Shown: in pieces, positions 1-9,971 of the stretch
Layout: the number at the start of each line of letters is the position of its first letter
How positions within the stretch are numbered: position 1 is the first letter of the stretch
From: a virus
Length of the DNA stretch: 32,103 nucleotides
Direction: 5' to 3' (one strand)
Virus record (IMG/VR): IMGVR_UViG_3300040751_004981
Span: 1 to 32,103 of that record
Position numbers and translations under genes: made by a program
Notes under the pieces: model-generated
Seen by the model: only the letters and a program-made list of their open reading frames with translations
What the model was told of the DNA's origin: nothing
The model's database searches: none

Positions 1-171
1 CTACCAGAAAATTTAGTATCAATAGCATCAGCTGATGATGATTTTACTAGGGTATATAGTAATAACGTTATTAATCTTAAAAACAATATAAAAGATGGCG
101 TTTTATATCCTCCTGAAGGAAGCATTTTTGAATTGAAATATCCTTCATTTGACATTAGCGTAAATACTTAA
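1..171 (+). CDS. 3' end of an unidentified phage protein, probably structural (partial)
   Basis: Frame 1 is open from the left edge to a TAA at 169-171 and gives the last 56 residues of a protein whose start lies outside the window. The tail contains a PPEGSIFELKYP stretch followed by DIS. Similar 'proline-glycine, IFEL, aromatic-P, DI' endings occur in some baseplate wedge proteins of T4-like phages, but the fragment is too short to assign. The next gene starts 11 bases later behind an AAGAGG ribosome binding site, so this is very likely the upstream member of the same structural operon. There is no membrane segment or cysteine motif in the visible part. Confidence 0.6.
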   Translation, partial: LPENLVSIASADDDFTRVYSNNVINLKNNIKDGVLYPPEGSIFELKYPSFDISVNT

Positions 172-182
172 GAGGTTTTATA

Positions 183-1988
183 ATGTATTTGATTTTAACA
201 GCAAGCAAGGACACCTATGTTACAAATAGAAAACTTAGCTCAAATGATGGTAGATATGCTAATGTAGGCAAAGCCTCTTCTTTAGACTTATTTAAGTTGC
301 AGTCGGAAAATAAATTAGTTAAACCTCAAACTGAACTACTAGTTAAAAGTATTCCTTCTAATGGAGATGACTTTGTTCTAACTGATACAAACGGGAATAC
401 ACAAACATATACATATACAAATGGTGCTACTGACGCATCAAACAAATTAATTGGTTTAGGATTAGCACCAACCATTTCAGATATTGTTAACGAAACGTAT
501 ACAGTAATAAATAACTCTGCACAAACTTTTGAAGCAGTTGAAAAGTCTAATAATAAAATAATTCTAGAACAAAAAACAGCAGGTTTTAACTCAGAAACAT
601 CAGCATCTTCAAACACTTCAGCAATTGAACTATCTAATTTTAGTATCAAAGAGTTTTCTAAAATATTGTTAAAGTTTGACTACGATAAGATTACACAAAA
701 TTTTGATATAACACAGGGTGAAGACTTCGGCGCTAAACTTAAACTTTTTGATATTTCAACAGGGCAAGTTAAGCCTAAAAACTTTTCCTTAAGTGTTTAT
801 CCACTTTCAAAGTCTTTTGATGAAGGAATCGGAAGAGATATTTATTCTTTTGGTCAAGCAGGTTGGTCTAACTTTATAACTTCTTCTAGAGATGAAAATA
901 CATTAAGTTTTAACAAATGGTCTCTAAGTGGACTTAGATCAAAAGGATCGAATGGTGACCTGAACATTGATATTATTACAGGGTCAAATAATATTAGTTA
1001 TTCTAATGAACAATTATTTGTTAATGGGGATGAAGACTTATCAATAGACATAACAAATTTTGTCTCTGCGACACTTTCTAATCAACTACATAATAATGGT
1101 TTAGTGGTTGAATTTAGTAGTGTTATAGATCAAAATAGTAATACATATTTTGTCAAAAGATTTGGTTCAAAACATCTTAAAGACAAGTTTTTGTCTCCTC
1201 GTTTAGACTTCTTCTGTGATGATACATTTACAAAGCCTGATAACATTATCTACACAAATAATTCTACAAGAATATTTTTAGAAAATAAGCAAGGAAATTT
1301 TTATAAGAATCTTTATTTTACAGGAAGTAATATCCTGGATGCTTCCAAAAATCAATTAAGTGCTTCTTTGAGTTATCAAAACTTTAAGACAAGTTTATAT
1401 GCAACACAGTCAATAGATTCAGCTGGTCAACAAAAACCTGGAATGTATTATGTAGACTTTAACTTAGACATGTTCTCTCAACCTTTGCACGGATATTTAA
1501 CAGGATCAGGTGAATTAGAAGCTGATCTTAAGTGGCATATTTTAGTTGACGAAGATAATAGCTTAAACACCCTCATAAAAGATACAAAGATAAAAATATC
1601 TACAGGTAGCAATATTCCAACAACTGAAAAGTTCTTAATATCAGACATTAGATATAATCATAATAAGAAAGGTACTAAAGATGAAAAAATGTTTTTAGTT
1701 TCTTTTGTTGATACAATTGCTAATCTTGATGCAATTAAAATTCCTTATAGGCGAAAAGGAGAGAATTTAGGAGAAGTTTACTATTCAGTTTACGATGTAA
1801 ACACTAATAAAGAATTAATTCCTTTTGAGTCTTCTATAAAAGGAACGAAAATGTCTTATGAAGACGGCGACTATTATTTTACTTTATATAAGTCTAGTTT
1901 GTTTACTGATAGACAAATCAAGTTTAAGTTTTATCTTAAAGACTATAATAATTTAATAATAGAAAATGACAAAATCTTTAGGTTCTAA
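183..1988 (+). CDS. Virion structural protein with DNRLRE-like N-terminal domain and an inserted module
   Basis: This is a 601-residue protein starting at ATG behind AAGAGG (170-175). Residues 1-40 (SKDTYVTN, then ANVGKASSLDLFKL) and residues 158-170 (SKILLKFDYDKI) look like the two halves of a DNRLRE/CBM96-type beta-sandwich. That fold is frequent in large phage tail and decoration proteins. Between the halves lies an extra stretch of about 100 residues (roughly 51-150) with the pattern LTDTNGNTQTYTY followed by a second half ending near KIILEQKTAGFNSE. This resembles small beta modules that recur in phage tail proteins. The C-terminal half (residues ~340-601) is beta-rich and I do not recognise it with confidence. 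There is no signal peptide or transmembrane segment. Gene context (a run of tail genes) supports a baseplate, fibre or surface role, possibly carbohydrate binding. The domain call is from pattern memory, not a search. Confidence 0.7.
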   Translation: MYLILTASKDTYVTNRKLSSNDGRYANVGKASSLDLFKLQSENKLVKPQTELLVKSIPSNGDDFVLTDTNGNTQTYTYTNGATDASNKLIGLGLAPTISDIVNETYTVINNSAQTFEAVEKSNNKIILEQKTAGFNSETSASSNTSAIELSNFSIKEFSKILLKFDYDKITQNFDITQGEDFGAKLKLFDISTGQVKPKNFSLSVYPLSKSFDEGIGRDIYSFGQAGWSNFITSSRDENTLSFNKWSLSGLRSKGSNGDLNIDIITGSNNISYSNEQLFVNGDEDLSIDITNFVSATLSNQLHNNGLVVEFSSVIDQNSNTYFVKRFGSKHLKDKFLSPRLDFFCDDTFTKPDNIIYTNNSTRIFLENKQGNFYKNLYFTGSNILDASKNQLSASLSYQNFKTSLYATQSIDSAGQQKPGMYYVDFNLDMFSQPLHGYLTGSGELEADLKWHILVDEDNSLNTLIKDTKIKISTGSNIPTTEKFLISDIRYNHNKKGTKDEKMFLVSFVDTIANLDAIKIPYRRKGENLGEVYYSVYDVNTNKELIPFESSIKGTKMSYEDGDYYFTLYKSSLFTDRQIKFKFYLKDYNNLIIENDKIFRF

Positions 1989-1990
1989 AT

Positions 1991-4900
1991 ATGATTAAAA
2001 ATCATGGTTCTACATTTCTAAAGGCATCATTAAAAAACAAAGATGCTATAAAAAGATCTTTATCCACAAATGTTGAGAAAAAAAGCAATGTAAACTTAGA
2101 CTCGCTCGGGTTTGTTGCAAATAACTTAGAAGACAAGCTAACATTTGACGACTATTTTGGCATTTACAGTACTTCACAGCTTAAAGATTCAGTAGACTTT
2201 TCTAAATTTGAAAATCATACTTTTTATGATTCAGCAGAAGCAAAAGTCAATTATGCTTTTAGTAGAATAATTAATAATTTTCCTTTTGAAGGAACTTATG
2301 AAGATTACGAAACTTTTAAGAGAAACTTGGATGGTTTTACAGACTATGTCTTAGACAATATAGATAAAAATCTTGGTTATCTAAAGTTTGAAGGTGAAAC
2401 CTATATTGAAGTAAAAGATCAAAGTGGAGCATTATTTACAACAGGCGATCAAGATACAGGTAAAAACGTTTTAGATCCTAAAAATAGCCAGTTTTCTTTT
2501 GACTTTTGGGCTTATATACCTGAAACATCGTCTACTGAAAATCAAATAATCTTTCAAAAAAAGTCAAATACTAATAATGGCTTTACTTGTTTTGTTGAAA
2601 ATCAGCAATCTGATACAGCTGATATTTCATTATTAATTTCTAATTTAAGTAGTACTTCTACGCAAGCATACCATAACTTTATTAAAACATCTACTTCTGT
2701 AGAGAAAAATAAATTTAATCATTTGTGTTTTAATGTTAAACATAAACTTGGAAGAAGAGAAATTGATGTTTATCTTAACGGAGAAAAGCAAAGTAATGTA
2801 TTAACAGGTAGCGGTCTTAATATAGAGAATATTGAGTTTAGAAACGATTCGTTACTCTTTGGGTCTGGTTCTGACCATGTTATAGACACAGGTTCTACAT
2901 ATAGCGGATTAAGTATTAATAATACATTAATGTTTTCAGGCGCTTTGGATGATTTTAGAGTTTTTCATGATGTTAGAAATCAAGAAACTATTAAAAAAGA
3001 GTTAAATACAAATATCTTTAAGAGGAATAATCTTAAGCTATATTATAAGTTTAATGAACCGTCTGGAAACTATCAAAATGTTAATGTTGTAATGGATCAT
3101 AGCGGTAATTCTTTGCACGCTAGAATATCTTCAGCAGGAGTTGAGCAAGATTACTCGAGTTTAAGGGAAAATTATACTAATGTTAGTGTTCCCCTAATTT
3201 ATGAGGATAACAACTTAAGCCCGGTATTATTTCCAGACTATTCTAGTACCATTAGTTTACGTAATAGTTTATTTAAGAATGCTCATATTTATGATCAAAA
3301 TAACCCTAATTTAATATTTAACCTATTTCCGAAGCAATATTTTGATGGTCAATCACAAAAAGAAGGTTTTGACTCTCTTTACGGTAATATTAACAAGCCG
3401 CTTTCTTATAGAGAGGCTTTAGCAGGATCAGTTACATCACCTGCAGTAGGCAACTTTGTTTCTTTGCTGCTTATTTGGGCAAGATATTTTGACACTCTAA
3501 AACTATATGTTGACAATTATACTGAAGTTATAAATGTAGATTATGATAGTCTTCAAAACGATAAACCAGGATCAAGTGTTTTCTTACCTAAGATGGCAAA
3601 ATTCTTAGGATTTAATTTTACTCAAATCTTAAATAGTCCAACACTAAGAAATTTAGAAGGTAAAGACTTACAATACAATAACTCAGAAGCAGAGTTTAGA
3701 ATTAGAAAAGTTCAAAATGAAATTTGGAAAAGATTGTTAATTAACAGTCAAGACTTCTTAAGGCAGAAAGGTACTGCAGATAGTGCAAAGTCAATTATAA
3801 GAGCAGCTGGTTTAGATCCTGATATCTTCTATGTAATTAAAGAAAAGTCAGGAATTTCAACCATTAACTTAAACGAAAATTACAACAATAAAAAAGTTCT
3901 TCTTAAGTCATTTGATTTTAGTAGCAGGATAAATGATCCTGTTGAATTAGATAACTTAAATGAGCCTTCAACAAACAAGATGTTTCTAAGAATTGATAAC
4001 TTAGTTAATACAACATTTGGAAATTATCCTGAAACTTTCTTGTCATCAAGTGAGGCAAATGCTCTAAACGATAGTGCTTTAAGCGGATCATGGGAATTAG
4101 AAGGATACTATAGATTCCCTATAAAAAATAATTTTCAATATGAATTAAGTCAAAGCTTAGGAAGAATCGTATCAGAAAACAATGCAGGAACAATAACGTA
4201 TCCTATTTCTAATATTGTTATAAATAAAGAAAGTGCATTAAGTAAAAACGGTACTGTTCATTTTGTTTCAAGACCGTATGACGACTCAGATGCAGAAACA
4301 ATTTATCTTTCTTCTAGTAATATTCCTATTTTCGATGGTAACATATATAGACTTTCTATAGGAAGAAAGAAAATAGAAAAAGGAATAAGAAACAAGTCAG
4401 AATACTTCTTAAACGTTCATAGATGTGGAAGTGACTTTAAGGAAGAATTTGTATTAAGTAAAGACTACTATGTTTTTGATGATACTACGAATACCCCTTA
4501 TGATGACTTACAGCAAAAACATAATGCAACTTATAATAAAACTAACAAAAACTTTTCATTTCATGTAGGAAGTTATAAGTTCCACACTTCAGTAGGAAAT
4601 CTTTCTGATACTACGTTGGGACAAACAGACAGGCTTGGCGAAATAAGTGGTTTAGATACACTTGCTACAAACTTCCAAGGTGAAGTATTTAATGTTAACT
4701 TATTCACAAAAAATTTAGAAGTTTCTGAAAGAGAAAATCACGCAAAACATATAAACTCTGTAGGTACAAGTTTACCTCACATAAACTATAATTTTAATGA
4801 TTATGTAACAGGATCAAATCAGCGCCTCAATATTCAAATTTCTCCAATGTTATCAGATATTAGTTCGTCTTTCGATGGAACATACAATAGTGCAAAGATT

Positions 4901-5545
4901 TCAGATCGAACTCAGAACTTATATACTACAGCGTCTTTTGAAATCAAAAATTCTAGTTATGATCCGGAAAACGAGATATCTTCAAATTATTATCTCATGA
5001 GACAGCTGGATACAGTAATAGACTCAATGTCAGAAAACAATAAAGTTAGAATACTATCTGACTATTCAAATGAAACTTATACGTATGAAAGACCGTTTAA
5101 TTTTAGTGCCGAGGAAGATAATAGATTTGTTGTAGAAATGTCAAATGTTTTAGTTCTTAATAGAGATATTACAACAATTATGTCTTCGTTAGATGAATTT
5201 AATAATTCTTTGGGCGACTCTGCTTCACTATTTGATGTTCAGTATCGTGATATCGTCTCTTTGCGAAACATTTATTTTAACAACTTAATTACACATATTG
5301 ACAATAGAGCATTCTATTATTTATATAAATACATGGACAATCTAATAAGCGACCTTATTGGTCAAATGATTCCTGATAAGGCATACTATACAGGTCACAA
5401 TTACACAATTGAGTCACATATATTAGAAAGACATAAAATACAATACAAATATTCACAAAATAGAATTCCTACAACATTTAGAAGCGGTCTAAATATTGCT
5501 AGAAATAGAGATAAAAATTTAGAACAAATTTTAGAGCAAAGATAG
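1991..5545 (+). CDS. Large baseplate/tail protein with LamG-like (concanavalin A-type) domain
   Basis: This is a 1184-residue protein whose ATG lies two bases after the previous stop, with only a weak SD, so coupled translation is likely. Residues ~130-355 form a LamG/concanavalin A-like sandwich: FSFDFWAYIP near 168, a HLCFNVKHKLGRREIDVYLNGEK strand pair around 250, then GALDDFRVFHD and LYYKFNEPSGNY. Such domains bind glycans. Around residues 560-610 comes an IWKRLLIN...DFLRQKGTADSAKSIIRAAG segment. It matches the 'long helix, KGT, helix' motif found in very large structural proteins of marine myovirus-like phages. The C-terminal third is beta-rich with a helical end (FYYLYKYMDNLISDLIGQMIP). 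It is probably part of the baseplate or a fibre base; the exact T4 equivalent is not clear. Confidence 0.75.
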   Translation: MIKNHGSTFLKASLKNKDAIKRSLSTNVEKKSNVNLDSLGFVANNLEDKLTFDDYFGIYSTSQLKDSVDFSKFENHTFYDSAEAKVNYAFSRIINNFPFEGTYEDYETFKRNLDGFTDYVLDNIDKNLGYLKFEGETYIEVKDQSGALFTTGDQDTGKNVLDPKNSQFSFDFWAYIPETSSTENQIIFQKKSNTNNGFTCFVENQQSDTADISLLISNLSSTSTQAYHNFIKTSTSVEKNKFNHLCFNVKHKLGRREIDVYLNGEKQSNVLTGSGLNIENIEFRNDSLLFGSGSDHVIDTGSTYSGLSINNTLMFSGALDDFRVFHDVRNQETIKKELNTNIFKRNNLKLYYKFNEPSGNYQNVNVVMDHSGNSLHARISSAGVEQDYSSLRENYTNVSVPLIYEDNNLSPVLFPDYSSTISLRNSLFKNAHIYDQNNPNLIFNLFPKQYFDGQSQKEGFDSLYGNINKPLSYREALAGSVTSPAVGNFVSLLLIWARYFDTLKLYVDNYTEVINVDYDSLQNDKPGSSVFLPKMAKFLGFNFTQILNSPTLRNLEGKDLQYNNSEAEFRIRKVQNEIWKRLLINSQDFLRQKGTADSAKSIIRAAGLDPDIFYVIKEKSGISTINLNENYNNKKVLLKSFDFSSRINDPVELDNLNEPSTNKMFLRIDNLVNTTFGNYPETFLSSSEANALNDSALSGSWELEGYYRFPIKNNFQYELSQSLGRIVSENNAGTITYPISNIVINKESALSKNGTVHFVSRPYDDSDAETIYLSSSNIPIFDGNIYRLSIGRKKIEKGIRNKSEYFLNVHRCGSDFKEEFVLSKDYYVFDDTTNTPYDDLQQKHNATYNKTNKNFSFHVGSYKFHTSVGNLSDTTLGQTDRLGEISGLDTLATNFQGEVFNVNLFTKNLEVSERENHAKHINSVGTSLPHINYNFNDYVTGSNQRLNIQISPMLSDISSSFDGTYNSAKISDRTQNLYTTASFEIKNSSYDPENEISSNYYLMRQLDTVIDSMSENNKVRILSDYSNETYTYERPFNFSAEEDNRFVVEMSNVLVLNRDITTIMSSLDEFNNSLGDSASLFDVQYRDIVSLRNIYFNNLITHIDNRAFYYLYKYMDNLISDLIGQMIPDKAYYTGHNYTIESHILERHKIQYKYSQNRIPTTFRSGLNIARNRDKNLEQILEQR

Positions 5546-5557
5546 ACAAGGAAGTAT

Positions 5558-6676
5558 ATGTCAAATTCATGCGAAATCATAAGTCCATCTAGAAGTTCAA
5601 AAGTTATTAGAGTCGAAGGGACACCACCTCACAACCAAGGATCTAATGATAAAATTGAAACAAGGCGAGAGAGTCTAAGAAGAACTGGTGATCTTGTCGC
5701 AATGATGTTTATAGGTCCTGCAGTATCAGAAAAAAAGACGTCTATTCCACTTGCTGATAGGACAATTAATTCTAGGTTTGATACTAAAGTTCCAGAAGTA
5801 ATACAGCAATTTGTCTTAGAAGAGTCAAAGTTTAGTGATAAAGAACAAAAAAACGTTCTTAATAAAAAAGTAGAAAAAACAAATACTAAATTAGAAATTA
5901 GAAAAGGTGTAATTAAAACATCACAGTTGAACGATATTACAAGCTTTGGTATAAGTAATACAATTTCTGCTGTAGAAGTAGATATGTCTTTACTAGATAA
6001 AGGCAAGTATAAAGAAACACCTTCTATTTTTAAGTCACCGCCTGATCTAAATTTATTAGATGAAATGTATCTAAACGACAATGTTTCAGTTGAATATTAT
6101 AGTAGTCCTAATAAAATATCTAAAAACGGTTTAATTGAGCCTCTCTACATAAGAGAAACATCTACATTTGAGTTTAGCGAAAAATCATTCAAATCTTCTT
6201 TAACGATTAATGATGTTAGAATGAGATCGTTTTCTATTAAAGAAACTATACATTATAGTGACAAAGGAATAGAATTTTACGAAGACAATATAGATGCTTT
6301 TGCTTCTCAAGGTAATACAGTAATAAATAATACTTTTATTGAAAGTTACAATAAGACAACACAAAAATTTACAGCAACAGCGTCTCCTGGAAAAACTCAT
6401 AATAATAAAATTCTAGATATGTCATGGGTTTCTAATGACAATACTGCTATTGTTCCGTACGAACAGAAATTTAATACATTAAGTTCAGAAGAAGATTTCT
6501 CAGACTATGTTACGTTAAACAATGACGGAATAATGGAATACTATACAGAAAATAATGTAACAATAAGCAATCAATATCCAAAAATATTTGAAGACAAATT
6601 TAGCACCGGCTATACATATGATAGATCAAAAGTTCAAGGATTAAACTCAATTGCTTTTAATGACTATTTGGAGTAA
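5558..6676 (+). CDS. Unknown phage protein in the tail gene cluster
   Basis: This is a 372-residue protein starting at ATG behind AAGGAAG about 5 bases upstream, 12 bases after the preceding stop. It has no cysteine cluster, no signal peptide and no membrane segment. The N-terminal ~60 residues are basic and polar, residues 80-120 are Lys/Glu-rich and probably helical, and the rest is polar and beta-like. It ends with a short YTYDRSKVQGLNSIAFNDYLE tail. Its position between two large structural genes, and the tight spacing on both sides (12 and 3 bases), make a virion or assembly role the best guess. I do not recognise a family. Confidence 0.6.
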   Translation: MSNSCEIISPSRSSKVIRVEGTPPHNQGSNDKIETRRESLRRTGDLVAMMFIGPAVSEKKTSIPLADRTINSRFDTKVPEVIQQFVLEESKFSDKEQKNVLNKKVEKTNTKLEIRKGVIKTSQLNDITSFGISNTISAVEVDMSLLDKGKYKETPSIFKSPPDLNLLDEMYLNDNVSVEYYSSPNKISKNGLIEPLYIRETSTFEFSEKSFKSSLTINDVRMRSFSIKETIHYSDKGIEFYEDNIDAFASQGNTVINNTFIESYNKTTQKFTATASPGKTHNNKILDMSWVSNDNTAIVPYEQKFNTLSSEEDFSDYVTLNNDGIMEYYTENNVTISNQYPKIFEDKFSTGYTYDRSKVQGLNSIAFNDYLE

Positions 6677-6679
6677 GAG

Positions 6680-8932
6680 ATGCCTGTAATTAGACAGAAA
6701 AGAAGCGGTAAAATAACTAAATCAGGTGCAATAACTATACTTCCTAAAAATCAAATAAAAGAAATAGACAATAAACAAGGAACAATTCCAGTCGATTTAT
6801 CAATAAATGGTCACAAGCTAATAAATACAAATATAAAATTTGACGACTCGTTTAGAAATTATAACTTTGGTCAGCAGTATGAAATCAGTAATATATGTGA
6901 AGGATTACCAGAAGGTGACAGCTATGTTAATGATATTATTTCTTCTCCAAATACGATAGGAACTGATTCATCTTTTTCAAAAGTAGCAAATTTATCAAAA
7001 GTTTTTTTTAAAGACGCTAGACAAAGAGACAATACGCAAGTAGAGTTTAAGCCTTATAAAGAAGAAAATCAAATACAGATAAACAATAGCAGCGACTTTT
7101 ATGTAAGTGGAACAAGCCCTTTAGTAGCTAATAATTTTCAGCAAAGTTTACAGTCAAGAGAGTTGATATCGATTCCTATAAGCGGTACTAACTATAGTAG
7201 TATTCTTAATTTTGATGACGCAATTATTGCAACGTATTACAAGCAAAGTGTAAGTACTGATGTAAATCTAAATTTTTTCAGCTATTATGATTTTGCTGAA
7301 AATACTTGGACGAGATTTAAAGGTTATATTGATAATGTCAACGACAGGACAGGATCGTTGACTACTGACTTTTCTGTTAGTAAAAATAATTTATATACAA
7401 ATTTATCAAAGCTTTCAATACCTTTTTCTCCGAGTACTTGGGCAAAACCATCGCTTACAAAAGATGCAAGATTTGTATCTGGATCTTTGTCTTCGCCTAT
7501 ATCAAATTTTGGTTTTCCTTTTTCTAAAAAATTTAAACCTTTTGAAAATAACTTGCTTTCTATGAAAAACTACATAAACAAACCTTTCTTTTTAGAAAAA
7601 GTTATTTTCAAGTGTGTTTTATCACATTATTCAATTTTAATTAGAGACCCCTCGGAGTCTAATCAGCGAATACCTATTCCTTATACACATGGCATTAATT
7701 TATTTTTATTAAACGACAAAAAGATAAAGTCAAATAGAAAAATAAACCCAATAGTTAACGATACTTTAGAGACAAAATACTATGTAAGTGCAACAAGTAA
7801 ATTTAGCACAGCAGATTTTACTGGTGAAAAAGATGAAGAAAGTATTAGGGAACTAGTAACATATGGTAAAGTTTTACTTACCACGACAGGTAGTGTTACT
7901 CTTCCTGATGATAGATCGACAGCTTCTATTGAAAACATTAAAAATCAAGCAGACTTATATGCTTATGTTGACTCAGTTAGCGATACATCTTCAATAGAAC
8001 TGTCTAGAGAAGATATTGAAGTTGACATAGAAGTTCCAATTAGAACTGCTTTTAAAGATAATATAACTAGTTACATTCATAGAAATTTAAATAATGCTTT
8101 TTATAACGAAGATGATACAGTTTTTGTTGGCAACCCATATGGTGGCAAAACTCTTCTTGGAAAAGATCTAAATAAAAATTATATTACAAATAATGAAAAC
8201 TACTCTAATATTCTAGAGTCAAAAAATGAAAATTGGCTGTTTGGTTCGAGTTTACTAACTGATAAACTAAATTTGTATGAAAGCGATAGCAGAAGTGTAC
8301 CGTATATACTTCGTCCAGAAGATAATTTAGTTTTAGGGTTTTCATCATTTACTAATCTGTTTTATGAAAATGATACATATTCACTTACGTTTTTCAAAGA
8401 TAATGCTGAACTAGTTCTTGTTGGGACGCCTATTAATGATGATAAGCCTAGATTTGAGTTTGACAAAAGATTCTTGACAAGCAAGAATTTAAGATCAGGC
8501 ATTATAGGTGACAAATTTTTTACTGATCGTTTTGATACTGCACCTATTCATTTATATGCTAGCAGCTCAATTGATAAAATTATTGAATCTACAGGTAACA
8601 GAATTATCGACAGAGCTGTCTCCGGATATTATTCGAATGGCAATAGGGGTACTCACTTAAAAGCTGTAGAATTGCAAAATAGTGATATTTCTTTAACTGG
8701 ATCTTTATTATCTGAAAAGGCTCATTTTAATTACAATAGTTTTGGTAATTTTTCTGATCTTTATTCGCAGAGAAAGTATACCAGTTATTTTAAGACAGGT
8801 GATAATGTTGTAATTTATCCTGTTGAGAAAAAGTTTTATGATGCAGATGGTAATAAGCTTCATCAAACAGGAACTTTATCTTTTAATAGTGACTTTAATG
8901 CTAAAATATCAACCTGGTTTGAGGAATCGTAA
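6680..8932 (+). CDS. Large tail-cluster structural protein of a conserved phage family, function unknown
   Basis: This is a 750-residue protein three bases downstream of the previous stop; a GGAG at the end of the upstream gene acts as SD. It has no transmembrane helix. Residues ~270-350 carry a pattern I associate with very large structural proteins of marine phages: SPISNFGFPFSKKFKP, then YINKPFFLEKVIFK, then an INLFLLNDKK strand. A LVTYGKVLL strand follows near residue 390. These suggest a conserved beta-rich core, but I know of no biochemical role for the family. The stop codon overlaps the next ATG (TAATG at 8930-8934), implying stoichiometric coupled synthesis with the downstream protein. 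A T8 run at 7002-7009 lies in frame and is not needed for any frameshift. Confidence 0.65.
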   Translation: MPVIRQKRSGKITKSGAITILPKNQIKEIDNKQGTIPVDLSINGHKLINTNIKFDDSFRNYNFGQQYEISNICEGLPEGDSYVNDIISSPNTIGTDSSFSKVANLSKVFFKDARQRDNTQVEFKPYKEENQIQINNSSDFYVSGTSPLVANNFQQSLQSRELISIPISGTNYSSILNFDDAIIATYYKQSVSTDVNLNFFSYYDFAENTWTRFKGYIDNVNDRTGSLTTDFSVSKNNLYTNLSKLSIPFSPSTWAKPSLTKDARFVSGSLSSPISNFGFPFSKKFKPFENNLLSMKNYINKPFFLEKVIFKCVLSHYSILIRDPSESNQRIPIPYTHGINLFLLNDKKIKSNRKINPIVNDTLETKYYVSATSKFSTADFTGEKDEESIRELVTYGKVLLTTTGSVTLPDDRSTASIENIKNQADLYAYVDSVSDTSSIELSREDIEVDIEVPIRTAFKDNITSYIHRNLNNAFYNEDDTVFVGNPYGGKTLLGKDLNKNYITNNENYSNILESKNENWLFGSSLLTDKLNLYESDSRSVPYILRPEDNLVLGFSSFTNLFYENDTYSLTFFKDNAELVLVGTPINDDKPRFEFDKRFLTSKNLRSGIIGDKFFTDRFDTAPIHLYASSSIDKIIESTGNRIIDRAVSGYYSNGNRGTHLKAVELQNSDISLTGSLLSEKAHFNYNSFGNFSDLYSQRKYTSYFKTGDNVVIYPVEKKFYDADGNKLHQTGTLSFNSDFNAKISTWFEES

Positions 8933-9969
8933 TGGCAGGAATACTTGATAGAAAAAATAGAGTAATTGACTTTATTTTAACACCTGAAGGTTATAAGCAA
9001 ATGTCATTGCATGATATTCGCTTCAAATATGCAACATTTTCAGACAGCAGCACAATCTATCACAGTGATAATAATAATGTTTTCTTGAGTGGCGCACATA
9101 ATTTTCGCTTTGAAACTTCACATAATGTTAAAGATCTAGTTAATCCTGAGATAGACTTAAATAGAGGTGGTTTTTACAATATTGATTTAACTACTGAAGA
9201 TAACTCTAGTTTTTATGCATATGATTTATTAGATGAAGACGGGCAAACATTTCTAACAGCTTCAGCAGAACTTTATAAAAGAATTGAAGACAACTTAAAA
9301 GAAAAAGATATTTTACTTACAACAGGAACTTTAGATTTGCAAAATATGCAAATATATTCTGAAAGTCCTGAAGCATTGTCACAATTTTATTTAGAAAGAA
9401 AAGACTTTAATTTTGAACTTCCTCCTACAATGTTAAAGCAAGATGTTTTTCTTTCTGAGTTTGAACTTATAAAAGATGATGCTAGATTTAGTAATAAAAC
9501 AAATTTTCTTTATTTACCTCCAGAAAACTTAAATGGATCACAACTAGGTGTTTATACAAATACACAGCAAAGACTTAGTAAAATACTGGTTAAAAATAGC
9601 GTTAATGATTTAGAAAACATAGAAACAGCAATTAATGATTCTATAGAGAGTATTGACAGCAACCCGAAAATACAGAAAAAGTATTTTAACTTTACTAAGA
9701 AAAAGCTAGATCCAAAGTATCTTTTTCAAATTTACAGTGTAGATTCTGTTAAGAGCAAGATAGAAAAACTTGCAATTATTGATCATGGTGATAATCAATA
9801 CATTGATAGACAAGGAAGAAGAAAGTTTAGAAGAGTATTTTCAGCAGGGAAACTATATAGAATTGAAAAGAACACCATAGAGCCCGGATATTTACAATCA
9901 GATCAGCAAATTAAAATTCAGTCTTATTTTGGTTTTGCTAATATTTTTACTATATCTTTTGAGGAATAA
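8932..9969 (+). CDS. Tail-cluster protein with 'ILTPEGYKQM' N-terminal module
   Basis: This is a 345-residue protein starting at the TAATG overlap with the upstream gene, with GAGGA about 7 bases upstream. The first ~40 residues read VIDFILTPEGYKQMS, then FKYATFSDSSTIY. This is the same module that opens the protein at 18536 (IIDAVLTEKGRALLA, then TSFTFADDEVDY). Such an N-terminus (ID..LT..G...., then aromatic-rich strand, then DD/DS.Y) recurs in tail proteins of marine phages and may be a docking element. The remainder is charged and mixed, with a basic patch near residues 285-305 (QGRRKFRRVFSAGKLYRIEK). It has no cysteine motif or membrane segment. It is probably a baseplate or fibre component. 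Confidence 0.6.
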   Translation: MAGILDRKNRVIDFILTPEGYKQMSLHDIRFKYATFSDSSTIYHSDNNNVFLSGAHNFRFETSHNVKDLVNPEIDLNRGGFYNIDLTTEDNSSFYAYDLLDEDGQTFLTASAELYKRIEDNLKEKDILLTTGTLDLQNMQIYSESPEALSQFYLERKDFNFELPPTMLKQDVFLSEFELIKDDARFSNKTNFLYLPPENLNGSQLGVYTNTQQRLSKILVKNSVNDLENIETAINDSIESIDSNPKIQKKYFNFTKKKLDPKYLFQIYSVDSVKSKIEKLAIIDHGDNQYIDRQGRRKFRRVFSAGKLYRIEKNTIEPGYLQSDQQIKIQSYFGFANIFTISFEE

Positions 9970-9971
9970 CA

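Noticed and set aside
326-649. 107-codon open frame on the minus strand
   Set aside because: It lies wholly inside the first structural gene, has no SD and reads as low-complexity hydrophobic sequence. It is a by-product of the AT-rich coding strand. The same holds for other minus-strand frames, such as 5629-6081, 10415-10720, 17327-17626 and 29156-29452.
5324-5331. TATAAATA, matching the T4 late promoter core
   Set aside because: It lies deep inside a structural gene over 200 bases before the next start, and such octamers are expected by chance in DNA this AT-rich.
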